A DNA stretch of 64,000 nucleotides from Nocardioides rotundus (GCF_019931675.1 NZ_CP082922.1:434001-498000); one strand, 5' to 3'. Shown: positions 8,143 through 17,771, counted from the stretch's first letter. Notes: a model not told the origin generated them from the sequence alone. Numbers and translations: made by a program.

Positions 8143-8970
8143 ATGGCGACTCTGAAGAGCGTGGTCGACAAGCCGCTGAGCTCCCTGGACGAGCTGGGCG
8201 GCCAGCTGGCGTTCTACATCGCGGTGCTCAAGGCGATCCCGCGGTCGATCCAGCGCTACCCCCGCGAGATCATGCGGATCCTCGCCGAGGTGACCCTCGG
8301 CTCCGGCGCGCTGGCCGTCATCGGCGGCACCGTCGGCGTGATCCTCGGCATGACCTTCTTCACCGGCGCCCAGGTGGGCCTGTCGGGCTACGCCGCGCTC
8401 AACCAGCTCGGCACCGCCGCGTTCTCCGGCTTCGTCTCCGCCTACTTCAACACCCGCGAGATCGCGCCGCTGGTGGCCGGCATCGCCCTGGCGGCCACGG
8501 TCGGCTGCGGCTTCACCGCCCAGCTCGGCGCGATGCGGATCTCCGAGGAGGTCGACGCGCTCGAGGTGATGGCGATCCCGTCGATGCCGTTCCTGGTCGC
8601 CACCCGGGTGGTCGGCGGGCTGATCGCGATCATCCCGCTCTACGTCGTCGGCCTGCTGGCGTCGTACTTCGCCTCCCGTCTCGTCGTCACCCAGTTCTAC
8701 GGCCAGTCGGCCGGCACCTACGACCACTACTTCAACCAGTTCCTGCCACCCGAGGACGTGCTGTGGTCCTTCGGCAAGGTGCTGGTCTTCGCCGTCGTGG
8801 TGATCCTCATCCACTGCTACCACGGCTACACCGCCTCCGGCGGCCCCGCGGGGGTGGGCGTGGCCGTGGGTCGCGCGGTGCGGACCAGCATCGTGGCGAT
8901 CAACGTCCTGGACCTGCTGCTCTCGATGATGATCTGGGGCACGTCGACGACCGTGAGGCTGGCGGGATAG
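8143..8970 (+). CDS. yrbEB: YrbE-family permease subunit B
   Basis: The second MlaE/YrbE-type permease, 275 residues. It carries LGAMRISEEVDALEVM, the ATPase-coupling EExDA region, and the C-terminal CYHGYTASGGPAGVG motif. It starts 7 bases after yrbEA and ends 2 bases before mceA, so all three are surely co-transcribed. Subunits A and B of this order form the asymmetric membrane core of actinobacterial Mce systems. Confidence 0.92.
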   Translation: MATLKSVVDKPLSSLDELGGQLAFYIAVLKAIPRSIQRYPREIMRILAEVTLGSGALAVIGGTVGVILGMTFFTGAQVGLSGYAALNQLGTAAFSGFVSAYFNTREIAPLVAGIALAATVGCGFTAQLGAMRISEEVDALEVMAIPSMPFLVATRVVGGLIAIIPLYVVGLLASYFASRLVVTQFYGQSAGTYDHYFNQFLPPEDVLWSFGKVLVFAVVVILIHCYHGYTASGGPAGVGVAVGRAVRTSIVAINVLDLLLSMMIWGTSTTVRLAG

Positions 8971-8972
8971 CG

Positions 8973-10250
8973 ATGCGGATCAACCACAAGCTGCTCGGCG
9001 CGGTCTTCCTCTCCCTCCTGCTGGTGGGGGTGTGGCTGACCTACGCCGTGTTCACCAAGAAGTTCTCCGACTACGACGAGATCACCCTGCAGGCCTCCAA
9101 GATCGGCCTCCAGCTGCCGAAGCGCGCCGACGTGAAGGTGCGCGGGGTGCTCGTCGGCGAGGTGCTCGACTTCGAGCCGAACGCCGACGGGGTGTCCCTG
9201 ACCCTGGGAATCTACCCCGACCAGCGCGAGACGATCCCGGCCAACGTCACCGGCTCGATCCTGCCCAAGACCCTGTTCGGTGAGAAGTACGTCGACCTGG
9301 TGATCCCACGCTCCGGCCCCCGGGGCACCATCGAGCCGGGCGCCCGGATCGCGCGCACCCAGGTGTCGATCGAGGTGGAGAAGGTGCTCTCCGACCTCTA
9401 CCCGCTGCTGACCGCCGTCCAGCCCGTCGAGCTGAACAACACGCTCAACGCGCTGGCGACCGCCCTGGAGGGCCGCGGCGACGCGATCGGGGAGAACCTG
9501 GAGACCCTGGACGCCTATCTGAGGCGGATGAACCCGAAGATCCCGCTGCTGCTCGACGATCTGCGCAAGACCGCCCAGGTCTCCAACCTCTACGCCGACG
9601 TGCTGCCCGAGGTGGGGACGATCCTGCGCAACACCATCGTGACGACCGGGACCCTGGAGGACCGCGACGCCAAGCTGCGCGCCATGTTCACCGACGTCGC
9701 CCGGTTCTCCGGAACCGCGCGAACCTTCCTCCGGCAGAACGGCGACAACCTGATCCGGCTCAGCCAGCTCTCCGCGGCGCAGCTGCGGATCCTCGCGAAG
9801 TACTCCCCGGAGTACCCCTGCCTGACGAGCGGCATCGTCGGCGCGGGCCGGCGCCAGGCCGAGGCGTTCCGCAACTTCACCCTGCACATCGTGCTGGAGA
9901 CCCTGCCCAACCAGCCGCGCGGCTATACCCCGGCGGACCGGCCGCGGCTGGGTGACAAGCGGGGGCCGAACTGCCTGAATCTGCCCAACCCGCCGGGCAA
10001 CCAGGAGAACCCGTTCCAGAACACCCCGAACTTCGACGACGGGGTGGACGAGCCGACCGGCAAGGGCACCATGCGCGTGGCCCCGGGCTTCGGCGGCACC
10101 GGTCAGGGGTACGCCGGCTCACCGGAGGAGACCGAGCTGCTGAACTCGATGATGGCGCCGTCGCTGGGCGTCAGCCCCGAGCGGGTCGACGACCTCGGCG
10201 CCCTGCTCGTGGGCCCGATGGCCCGTGGCGCGGAGGTGGGATACCGATGA
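8973..10250 (+). CDS. mceA: Mce-family protein A
   Basis: The 425-residue product has one N-terminal membrane anchor (residues 6-25), an MCE domain around 35-115 (ADVKVRGVLVGEVLDFEP), and a long helical region that in Mce complexes builds the periplasm-spanning tube. The C-terminal 100 residues are Asn/Pro/Gly-rich. The start at 8973 directly follows the yrbEB stop; an upstream in-frame ATG lies inside yrbEB and is rejected. Its stop overlaps mceB by 4 bases. Confidence 0.92.
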   Translation: MRINHKLLGAVFLSLLLVGVWLTYAVFTKKFSDYDEITLQASKIGLQLPKRADVKVRGVLVGEVLDFEPNADGVSLTLGIYPDQRETIPANVTGSILPKTLFGEKYVDLVIPRSGPRGTIEPGARIARTQVSIEVEKVLSDLYPLLTAVQPVELNNTLNALATALEGRGDAIGENLETLDAYLRRMNPKIPLLLDDLRKTAQVSNLYADVLPEVGTILRNTIVTTGTLEDRDAKLRAMFTDVARFSGTARTFLRQNGDNLIRLSQLSAAQLRILAKYSPEYPCLTSGIVGAGRRQAEAFRNFTLHIVLETLPNQPRGYTPADRPRLGDKRGPNCLNLPNPPGNQENPFQNTPNFDDGVDEPTGKGTMRVAPGFGGTGQGYAGSPEETELLNSMMAPSLGVSPERVDDLGALLVGPMARGAEVGYR

Positions 10251-11323
10251 GGATCCTGGACAAGAAGACCGCCGCCGACACCACGCGGCTGGGCGTGTTC
10301 GTGCTGGTCACGACCCTGGCCACGATGATCCTGGTGGTGCTGATCGGCAACCTGACCTTCGGTGCGAAGAAGGACTTCAAGGCCGTCTTCACCGACGCCA
10401 CCGGCGTGGTCAAGGGCGACGACATCCGGATCGCCGGCGTGCGGGTCGGCACCGTCGACGACGTCGAGATCGTCAACCGCACCCGCGCGCTGGTGAGCTT
10501 CACCGTCGAGCAGGACGCGCCGATCACCGACGCGTCCACGCTGCAGATCCGCTTCCGCAACCTGGTCGGCCAGCGCTACATCGCCGTCACCCAGGGCGAG
10601 GGCCGCGGCACCGCGCTGAGCCCCGGGGCCACGATCCCGGTCAGCAAGACCCAGCCGGCGCTGGACCTGACCGTGCTCTTCAACGGCTTCAAGCCGCTGT
10701 TCAAGGCGCTCTCGCCCTCCGACATCAACACCTTGTCCTATGAGATCGTCCAGGTCTTCCAGGGCGAGGGCGGCACCGTCGAGAGCCTGCTGGCCCGCAC
10801 CGCCTCGGTGACCTCCACCCTGGCCGACCGGGACCAGGTGATCGGCGACCTGATCCAGAACCTCAACACCGTGCTGGTCAAGGTCGGGGACCGGGACGCC
10901 GAGCTGACCCGGCTGATCAAGAGCTTCCGCACCCTGGTCACCGGCTTCAAGAACGACCGCGAGGAGATCCTCGGCTCGCTGGAGGACATCTCGGCGCTCT
11001 CGGTGGAGACCGCCGACCTGGTCTCCGAGGCCCGCCGCCCGCTCGTCGGCGACATCAAGCAGCTGCGCCGGGTCGCGACACTGCTCAACAAGCCCGCCAA
11101 CAAGGCCGAGCTGGACCGCGCGCTGACCGTGCTGCCGATCAAGCTGACGAAGGTGGGGCGTACGGCGACCTATCGGTCGTGGTTCAACTTCTACCTGTGC
11201 GAGTTCAAGGGGAGTGTCACCATCCCTGGCCTGGAAGGTGTCCTCCCTGGTGCTGTCGACGAGATCGAGGTCACCTACCCGTTGGACGAGTCGCAGAAGC
11301 CTGCGAGGTGCAACCTCGGATGA
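10247..11323 (+). CDS. mceB: Mce-family protein B
   Basis: A 358-residue Mce protein: membrane anchor at about 17-37, MCE domain (VVKGDDIRIAGVRVGTVDDVEI) at about 45-125, then long coiled helices (heptad-rich SLLARTASVTSTLADRDQVIGDLIQNL). The ATGA overlap with mceA and the ATGA overlap with mceC show tight coupling. It is a subunit of the six-member Mce ring/tube that carries lipid from the outer envelope to the YrbE permease. Confidence 0.92.
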   Translation: MRILDKKTAADTTRLGVFVLVTTLATMILVVLIGNLTFGAKKDFKAVFTDATGVVKGDDIRIAGVRVGTVDDVEIVNRTRALVSFTVEQDAPITDASTLQIRFRNLVGQRYIAVTQGEGRGTALSPGATIPVSKTQPALDLTVLFNGFKPLFKALSPSDINTLSYEIVQVFQGEGGTVESLLARTASVTSTLADRDQVIGDLIQNLNTVLVKVGDRDAELTRLIKSFRTLVTGFKNDREEILGSLEDISALSVETADLVSEARRPLVGDIKQLRRVATLLNKPANKAELDRALTVLPIKLTKVGRTATYRSWFNFYLCEFKGSVTIPGLEGVLPGAVDEIEVTYPLDESQKPARCNLG

Positions 11324-12288
11324 AGCCCTTCCGCGAGCGCAACCCCGTCATCATCGGTGCGATCAGCCTGGTCGTGCTGGCCGCCACGCTGCTGGCCGCC
11401 TTCCGGGCCCAGGACCTGCCGATCATCGGCGGCGGCGACACCTACTACGCCGCCTTCAGCGAGGCGGGCGGCCTCAAGGTCAACGACGAGGTCCGGATCG
11501 CCGGTGTGCGCGTCGGCAAGGTGACGGCGATCGAGCTGGACGGCGACCAGGTGCGCGTCGCGTTCAAGGTCGACACCCCCTCGCAGTTCGGCGCCAAGAC
11601 CCGCGCGGCGATCAAGGTGAAGACCATCCTGGGCGCGATGTTCCTGGCCCTCGAGCCCGCCGGCACCGGACAGCTGGCGGAGGGCGCGCAGATCCCGGTC
11701 AACCGCACGACCTCGCCGTACGACGTCGTCGAGGCCTTCGAGGGCCTGGCCGACACCACGCAGCGGATCGACACCGACCAGCTCGCGAACGCGCTGACGA
11801 CGCTGGCCGACCTGACCCGGAACACGCCCGAGGAGTTCCGCAACGCGCTCTCCGGGGTCTCCCGGCTCTCGGCCAACCTGGCCGCGCGGGACGAGGAGAT
11901 CAACACCCTGCTCAAGAATCTGGACCGGGTCGCCGGGGTGTTGGACCGGCGCGACCAGGACATCCTGGCCCTGATGCGCGACGCCGACGTGCTCGCCCGC
12001 GCGATCGTCGCCCGCCGCGACGCGGTGCACAACCTGCTGGTCTCCACCAGCCAGCTCTCCCGCGAGCTGACCACGCTGGTCCGGCAGAGCCGCGCCGACC
12101 TGAAGCCCGCGCTGCAGCAGCTGGAGGGTGTGGTGGCCCTGCTCAACAAGAACGAGGACAACCTCAACGCCAGCCTGCGGCTGATGGCGCCGTTCTACCG
12201 GGTCTTCACCAACACCCTTGGCAACGGTCCGTGGTTCGACACCTACATCCGGAACATCCCGCCCGCCCCGAACCTGGGAGGCCAGTGA
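11320..12288 (+). CDS. mceC: Mce-family protein C
   Basis: A 322-residue Mce protein with anchor (IIGAISLVVLAATLLAAF), MCE domain (LKVNDEVRIAGVRVGKVTAIEL) and helical C-terminal half. The ATG at 11320 overlaps the mceB stop. A longer frame beginning inside mceB exists but is rejected because this start preserves the operon's 4-base coupling and puts the anchor at the N-terminus. Shorter than its neighbours, as it lacks a long C-terminal extension. Confidence 0.9.
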   Translation: MKPFRERNPVIIGAISLVVLAATLLAAFRAQDLPIIGGGDTYYAAFSEAGGLKVNDEVRIAGVRVGKVTAIELDGDQVRVAFKVDTPSQFGAKTRAAIKVKTILGAMFLALEPAGTGQLAEGAQIPVNRTTSPYDVVEAFEGLADTTQRIDTDQLANALTTLADLTRNTPEEFRNALSGVSRLSANLAARDEEINTLLKNLDRVAGVLDRRDQDILALMRDADVLARAIVARRDAVHNLLVSTSQLSRELTTLVRQSRADLKPALQQLEGVVALLNKNEDNLNASLRLMAPFYRVFTNTLGNGPWFDTYIRNIPPAPNLGGQ

Positions 12289-13439
12289 TGGAGGCGATCA
12301 AGAAGTTCGGCATCCCCGCCCTCGTGCTCGCGCTCGTGGGTGCCTTCGTCATCACGCTGCTCGGCGAGAATGAGCGCAAGACCCTGGTCGCGCACTTCCC
12401 GCGGACCGTGTCGGTCTATGAGGGCAGCGACGTGCGGGTCCTCGGCGTCCCGGTCGGGACGGTGGACTCGGTGACCCCGTCGGGCACCGACGTCGTGGTG
12501 GAGATGAGCTACGACGCCGAGGTGAAGGTGCCGAAGGACGCGTCCGCGGTGATCGTGGCGCCCTCCATCGTCGGCGACCGCTTCATCCAGCTCACCCCGT
12601 CCTACACCGGCGGGCAGGTGCTCGCCAGCGGCGCCGAGCTGAGCACCGACCGGACCTCGGTGCCGCTGGAGCTGGACCAGATCTACTCCAGCCTCAACGA
12701 CCTCAACGTGGCGCTCGGCCCCAAGGGCGCGAACAAGAACGGCGCACTCAGCGACCTGCTGAACGTGTCCGCCCGCAACTTCGCCGGGCAGGGGGAGGCG
12801 TTCAACAAGACGTTGAAGGACTTCAGCCGCTTCTCGGCCACCTTGGACGACAACAAGGAGGAGCTGTTCGGCGCGACCGCGCGGCTTCAGGGCTTCATCA
12901 CCACTCTGGCCGAGAACGACACCACCGTGCGTCGCTTCAACCGCTCCATGGCCGACCTGTCGGCGCTGCTGGCCGGGGAGCGCGACGAGCTCTCCGCCGC
13001 GCTGCGCAACCTGGCGATCGCGATGCGCAACGTCTCCGGCTTCGTCCGGGAGAACCGCGCGTCCCTGGGCCGCAACATCCGCGGGCTCAACCGGGTCTCC
13101 CGCGTGCTGGTCCGGCAGCGGGCCGCGCTGGACGAGTCGCTGAAGAACGCCCCCGTGGCGCTGAACAACCTGGCCGCCACCTACAACCCGGAGGCCGGCA
13201 CCCTGGACACCCGGGCGAACCTGGACCGCAACATCGCGGCGGGACTCTCCGACCCGGCCGCCCTCCTGTGCTCGATCGTCACCCAGGCCCGGCCCAACGA
13301 GGGTGGCGAGGCGTGCAACCTGATCCAGGAGCTGCTGCCGACCGACGGCGTGCTTCGTCCCGCGCCGGGCGGCGCCGGAACGCCCGCCCGGGACACCTAC
13401 GACCTCACCTTGGGCGGCCTCACGGAGGGGGAGCGATGA
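12288..13439 (+). CDS. mceD: Mce-family protein D
   Basis: A 383-residue Mce protein beginning MEAIKKFGIPALVLALVGAF. The anchor is followed by the MCE domain (GSDVRVLGVPVGTVDSVTPSG) and a long helical segment. The start codon shares its A with the mceC stop (TGATG). A much longer open frame reaches back into mceC in another frame; it is a shadow. The C-terminal segment contains two cysteines (LLCSIV, GEACNL) that could form a disulfide in the cell envelope. Confidence 0.9.
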   Translation: MEAIKKFGIPALVLALVGAFVITLLGENERKTLVAHFPRTVSVYEGSDVRVLGVPVGTVDSVTPSGTDVVVEMSYDAEVKVPKDASAVIVAPSIVGDRFIQLTPSYTGGQVLASGAELSTDRTSVPLELDQIYSSLNDLNVALGPKGANKNGALSDLLNVSARNFAGQGEAFNKTLKDFSRFSATLDDNKEELFGATARLQGFITTLAENDTTVRRFNRSMADLSALLAGERDELSAALRNLAIAMRNVSGFVRENRASLGRNIRGLNRVSRVLVRQRAALDESLKNAPVALNNLAATYNPEAGTLDTRANLDRNIAAGLSDPAALLCSIVTQARPNEGGEACNLIQELLPTDGVLRPAPGGAGTPARDTYDLTLGGLTEGER

Positions 13440-14962
13440 GCAGGACCACGACGACACTGCGGGCGCTGCGGGCCGGCGTACTCCTGCTGGTCTGCTCGCT
13501 GCTCCTGGCGGGCTGCGACTTCAGCGTCTACAAGGCGCCGCTGCCCGGTGGTGCGGACACCGGCGACGACCCGATCCAGGTCAAGGCGGAGTTCCGCGAC
13601 GTGCTCGACCTGGTGCCGCAGTCGACGGTGAAGCTCAACGACGTCACCGTCGGCAAGGTCACCGACATCTCCCTGCGCGGCTACACCGCCGTGGTGACCA
13701 TGGAGCTCAAGCGCGGGCTGGACCTGCCGGACAACACCCGCGCGGAGCTGCGCCAGACCAGCCTGCTGGGCGAGAAGTTCGTCTCCCTGACCGAGCCGAC
13801 CGGCGGATCCTCGCCGAACCCGCTGCAGAACGGCGACGTGATCGGGCTGGACCGCACCGGGCGCAACCCCGAGGTGGAGGAGGTGCTCGGCGCGCTGAGC
13901 CTGCTGCTCAACGGCGGCGGCGTCGGGCAGCTCAAGACGATCGCGAGCGAGCTCAACACCGCTCTGGAGGGGCGCGAGGGCTCGACCCGCTCGCTGCTGC
14001 AGCAGGTGGATCTGCTGATGACCCAGCTGGACCGGCGCAAGGGCGACATCGTGAACGCGATCGAGGCGCTGAACCGGCTCAGCAAGACCGCGAACGGGCA
14101 GATCGACACCATCGACGCCGCGCTGCGCGAGCTGCCCAGCGCGCTGGACACCATCGACGCCCAGCGCGACGAGCTGGTCCGGATGCTCACGGCCCTGGAC
14201 CGCCTCTCCGAGGTCGGAGTCCGGGTGATCCGGGCCTCCAAGGACGCGACGATCGAGAGCCTCCGGCAGCTGAACCCGGTCCTCACCCAGATCGCCAACT
14301 CCGGCGACAACTTCGTCAAGGCGTTCAACGTCTTCCTCACCTACCCCTTCGTCGACGAGGTCGTCGGTCGGGACCCGCAGGTGGCGCGCAACCTGCACAT
14401 GGGCGACTACGTCAACCTCTCCATCGAGCTCGACCTCAACATCGCGCTGCAGAACACCGGCGGCGAGGTCGTCGAGGAGGTCTGCACCACGCTCAACGAG
14501 ATCCAGGACCAGGTGAACGAGCAGCTGCCCGCCAACGCCACCCTGGACGAGGTGCTGGCCTTCATCGACAGCATCGACGACAACCTGTGCGGCGGTGCGC
14601 AGCGGATCCTCGACCAGTGTCTGGACGCGCCCACGCTGGGCCGGCTGAGCAACTGCCTGTCCCGCAACCTCGAGGTGACCATCCGGCGGCTCACGCAGGG
14701 CACCGTCGACACCGTCTGCCAGATCCTCGGGATCAAGGAGGACCAGTGCCCCGAGCTCGGCGGGGGCGGAGGCGGGGGGCTGCTCCCCGAGCTGCCCGGC
14801 ATCACGGGCGGGGGGTCGGGGGGCTCCGGCGGTCTGCTCGGCGGCCTCGGTCGCGCGCCGTTCGGCCGCGGTGACCCGCGAGGCGCCACGATGGGCCAGC
14901 TGTCGGCGCAGTACGACCCCGCCCTGGTCTCCCTGCTCGTGCCGGGGTTGGTGACCGAATGA
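13436..14962 (+). CDS. mceE: Mce-family lipoprotein E
   Basis: The 508-residue product has a lipoprotein signal with lipobox LLAGC, lipidated Cys27, instead of the transmembrane anchor of its neighbours. This is the typical fifth Mce subunit (the LprK-like position). The MCE domain (STVKLNDVTVGKVTDISLRG) covers about 55-135, followed by long helices and a Cys-rich then Gly-rich C-terminal region. It overlaps mceD and mceF by 4 bases each. Confidence 0.92.
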   Translation: MSRTTTTLRALRAGVLLLVCSLLLAGCDFSVYKAPLPGGADTGDDPIQVKAEFRDVLDLVPQSTVKLNDVTVGKVTDISLRGYTAVVTMELKRGLDLPDNTRAELRQTSLLGEKFVSLTEPTGGSSPNPLQNGDVIGLDRTGRNPEVEEVLGALSLLLNGGGVGQLKTIASELNTALEGREGSTRSLLQQVDLLMTQLDRRKGDIVNAIEALNRLSKTANGQIDTIDAALRELPSALDTIDAQRDELVRMLTALDRLSEVGVRVIRASKDATIESLRQLNPVLTQIANSGDNFVKAFNVFLTYPFVDEVVGRDPQVARNLHMGDYVNLSIELDLNIALQNTGGEVVEEVCTTLNEIQDQVNEQLPANATLDEVLAFIDSIDDNLCGGAQRILDQCLDAPTLGRLSNCLSRNLEVTIRRLTQGTVDTVCQILGIKEDQCPELGGGGGGGLLPELPGITGGGSGGSGGLLGGLGRAPFGRGDPRGATMGQLSAQYDPALVSLLVPGLVTE

Positions 14963-16224
14963 TCACCCAGCGCACCAAGATGCAGCTGATCGCGTTCGCG
15001 ATCATCACCCTGCTCGGCGTCTCCTACGTCGGCGCCAAGTACGCCCGCCTGGACCGCTTGGTCATCGACGACACCTACACCGTCACCGCGCACTACCCCG
15101 CCTCCTCCGGTGGGATCTTCGCGGGCGCCGAGGTCACCTACCGCGGCGTCGGCGTCGGGAGGGTCGACGCGTTGGAGCTGACCCGGGATGGCGTGGACGT
15201 CCGGCTCGACATCGACAAGGACCAGGACCGCATCCCCGCCGACAGCATCGCCCTGGTGGGCAACCGCTCCGCGGTCGGGGAGCAGTACGTCGAGCTGCAG
15301 CCCCAGGCCGACTCCGGCCCCTACCTGGAGGAGGGGGCGGAGATCTCCGCGGACCGCACCGAGATCCCGATCGCGACCGACACCCTGTTGACCAACCTCT
15401 CGGACATGGTGAGCTCGGTCGACAACGACGACCTGCGGACCACCATCACCGAGCTCGGCGTGGCCTTCGGCGGCGCCGGCCGCGACCTGCAGCAGATCAT
15501 CGACACCGGGAACGCCTTCATCGAGGCGGCCAACGACAACTTCGAGATCACCACCACCCTGCTCGAGGACGGCAACGTGGTCCTCTCCACCCAGGTGGAC
15601 CAGCAGCAGCAGATCCGCTCCCTCACCCGGGATCTGGCCGTCTTCTCCACCTCGCTGCGCCGCTCGGACCGCGACCTGCGCGCGGTGATCGACAACGGCA
15701 GCGCCACCGCCAACGAGCTGCGCCGCTTCCTGGAGGACAACGACGTCCAGCTGGCCGAGCTGATCAACAACCTGGTCACCACCGGCGAGATCGTGGTCAA
15801 GCGCCTGGACGGGATCGAGCAGCTGCTCGTCGTCTACCCCTACGTCGTCGAGGGCGGCTTCACCGTGGTGGCGAAGGGCTCCGAGGGCGCCTACAACGCT
15901 CACTTCGGGCTGGTGCTCCAGACCCAGCCCCCGGTGTGCGAGCGCGGCTACGACACCCGGCAGCGCGACCCCAACACCGAGCGCGGGAACGCGCCGATGA
16001 ACATGAACGCTCGCTGCGCCGAGCCGGCCACCGAGTCCAACCCCCGCGGTGCGCAGAACGTCCCCCGGCCGCCGGTGGCGTCCTACGACCTCGAGACCGG
16101 GAAGCTCGCCTGGGGCCGCACCGCCGCCGCCGAGGACGCGCCCGCTAGCGTGGCCCCTCGGAGTCTGGGAGAGGAGTCCTGGAAGTGGCTGTACCTTCAG
16201 CCTCTGGTCGGCCCCCGGGGCTGA
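14959..16224 (+). CDS. mceF: Mce-family protein F
   Basis: The last Mce subunit, 421 residues: anchor MQLIAFAIITLLGVSYVG, MCE domain (GIFAGAEVTYRGVGVGRVDALEL), then a long helical part and a polar C-terminus. ATGA overlap with mceE. The next gene begins 40 bases before its stop in another frame. With A-E it completes the six-subunit set expected for a functional actinobacterial Mce importer. Confidence 0.92.
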   Translation: MITQRTKMQLIAFAIITLLGVSYVGAKYARLDRLVIDDTYTVTAHYPASSGGIFAGAEVTYRGVGVGRVDALELTRDGVDVRLDIDKDQDRIPADSIALVGNRSAVGEQYVELQPQADSGPYLEEGAEISADRTEIPIATDTLLTNLSDMVSSVDNDDLRTTITELGVAFGGAGRDLQQIIDTGNAFIEAANDNFEITTTLLEDGNVVLSTQVDQQQQIRSLTRDLAVFSTSLRRSDRDLRAVIDNGSATANELRRFLEDNDVQLAELINNLVTTGEIVVKRLDGIEQLLVVYPYVVEGGFTVVAKGSEGAYNAHFGLVLQTQPPVCERGYDTRQRDPNTERGNAPMNMNARCAEPATESNPRGAQNVPRPPVASYDLETGKLAWGRTAAAEDAPASVAPRSLGEESWKWLYLQPLVGPRG

Positions 16225-16805
16225 GGCGGTCGGGTGCGCGGTCGGTGCTGTTGGCGGTGCTGGCGCTCGCCCTGGTCGCGTCCGTCGCCTGGTGCGTCTG
16301 GCTGGCCACGCAGCGCGGCGGTGCCGACGAGGAGCAGCAGGCGCGCGAGGAGGTCATGCAGACCACGCGGACCTTCATGCTGCGGATGGGCACCTACGGT
16401 CCCGACCAGCTCGACGACAACGGGCGGCTGAGCTCCTACCGCACCCAGGTGCGGGAGGTGCTCACGCCGAAGTTCCGCGCCTCCTTCGACAAGACCGTGC
16501 CCGTGGTGGACCAGCTGGTCGCCCAGGGCGGGGTGTCGCGCAGCGCGCAGGTCTTCTCCGCCGGAGTGACCACCATCGACGCCGACTCCGCCACCGCGCT
16601 GGTGGCCGGTGCCTTCACCGACAGCTACCGGATCGACGGCAAGGACCGTGCCCAGGAGCCGGTGCCGTTCCGCCTCCAGGTGAAGCTGGAGCGGATCAAG
16701 GGGGAGTGGCTGGTCGACGACTACTCGCCCGTCGGGGACAGCGAGGAGCAGGACGGCCAGCAACCGCCGCAGCCGCTGGACCCCGGGAGGGGTGACGGGC
16801 AGTGA
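16185..16805 (+). CDS. Mce-associated membrane protein (Mas-like)
   Basis: A 206-residue protein with one N-terminal membrane segment (SVLLAVLALALVASVAWCVWL) and an NTF2-like extracytoplasmic domain of the kind found in Mce-associated (Mas) proteins, thought to stabilise Mce complexes. The GTG at 16185 has GAGAGGAG about 9 bases upstream and lies within the end of mceF. It ends with a Pro/Gln-rich tail and overlaps the next gene by 4 bases. Confidence 0.82.
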   Translation: MAVPSASGRPPGLRRSGARSVLLAVLALALVASVAWCVWLATQRGGADEEQQAREEVMQTTRTFMLRMGTYGPDQLDDNGRLSSYRTQVREVLTPKFRASFDKTVPVVDQLVAQGGVSRSAQVFSAGVTTIDADSATALVAGAFTDSYRIDGKDRAQEPVPFRLQVKLERIKGEWLVDDYSPVGDSEEQDGQQPPQPLDPGRGDGQ

Positions 16806-17626
16806 GCCTGAGCTACTACGACCTGCTGGACGTGGACCCCTCGGCCGGACCGGACGAGATCCGCGCCGCGTGGCGGCGCGCCGTCGAGGGCCTGGACCCC
16901 ACCGACCGGCGCTTCCGTGCCTACAACGCCGCCGCCGAGACGCTGCTGGACCCCGAGAGGCGGGTGGAGTACGACGTGGGGCTGGCCGCCGAGGCCATCT
17001 CCACGCCCGAGGAGGACGCCGCCCACACAACACAGCCCTCGTCGGCGCGGCCCGCGCGCCGGTCGGGGCGCGCGGCTCCGACCGCGTCGCCCACGCACGA
17101 CCAGCAGGGCGTGATCACCGAGCGGCAGCGCCGTACGCCGCCGGCCTGGCTGCTGGTCGCCCTGGCGCTCAGCACCCTGGCCGCGCTGGCGATCGGCGCG
17201 TGGATCCTCCGCACCCCCTCCGACGCGGAGGTCGAGGAGCAGACCCGGGCGGCCCAGGCCGCGGCCGAGCGGGCCGTCGTACCCCTCCTGTCCTATGACG
17301 CGGGCAACCTGGAGGAGTCCAAGCAGGCGGCGCACGCGGTGCTCACCGACCGCTACCGCAAGACCTACGACCAGTTCTTCGAGGGCGTGGTGCAGCAGAA
17401 CGCGCCGAACACCGGAACGCGGATCGAGGTCCGTCCCCCGCTCGCCTCGGCGATCGCCCGCAGCGGGGAGGACCGGGTCCAGGTGCTGCTGTTCGTGGAC
17501 CGGCCGACGACCAACAAGAAGACCTCCACGCCGGTGGTCTACAAGGACCAGGTCACCCTCACCATGGTGCGCCGTGGCGACCGGTGGCTGGTGGACGGGA
17601 TCGACACCACGCCGCTGGCGGAGTAG
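16802..17626 (+). CDS. J-like domain fused to an Mce-associated domain
   Basis: The 274-residue product has a J-domain-like N-terminus (SYYDLLDVDPSAGPDEIRAA..., LLDPERRVEYD, residues 4-60). The HPD tripeptide needed to stimulate Hsp70 is replaced by LDP at 31-33, so chaperone activity is unlikely. A linker of about 50 residues leads to a membrane helix (114-136) and a Mas-like extracytoplasmic domain ending in RRGDRWLVDGID. The start GTG overlaps the previous stop. It is the last gene of the mce operon. The domain orientation puts the J-like part in the cytoplasm. Confidence 0.78.
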   Translation: MSLSYYDLLDVDPSAGPDEIRAAWRRAVEGLDPTDRRFRAYNAAAETLLDPERRVEYDVGLAAEAISTPEEDAAHTTQPSSARPARRSGRAAPTASPTHDQQGVITERQRRTPPAWLLVALALSTLAALAIGAWILRTPSDAEVEEQTRAAQAAAERAVVPLLSYDAGNLEESKQAAHAVLTDRYRKTYDQFFEGVVQQNAPNTGTRIEVRPPLASAIARSGEDRVQVLLFVDRPTTNKKTSTPVVYKDQVTLTMVRRGDRWLVDGIDTTPLAE

Positions 17627-17741
17627 CCCCGACCCGGCGCCGGTGCTTGACCTGGGGGGCCCGGGCGTTCATGATTCTTCGCAAACGTTGCACCTCAGGG
17701 TGCGGTCACCGCGGTGAGCGGATCTGGACCGGCACCCCGGG

Positions 17742-17771
17742 TTGTGTGCGCGGGTTGTCGTGCGCTACTCT
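17742..17771 (+). promoter_or_regulatory. Probable rpoBC promoter
   Basis: TTGTGT (17742-17747) and TACTCT (17766-17771) are 18 bases apart, leaving a leader of about 90 bases before rpoB. The -10 box is identical to that proposed for rplJ. No gene is visible from 17627 to 17868. Confidence 0.55.

Noticed and set aside
11214..12287. A 358-codon extension of the mceD frame into mceC and earlier sequence
   Set aside because: The MCE proteins start at ATG codons with membrane anchors at 11320 and 12288, and the extension has shadow-like Arg/Pro/Gly composition.
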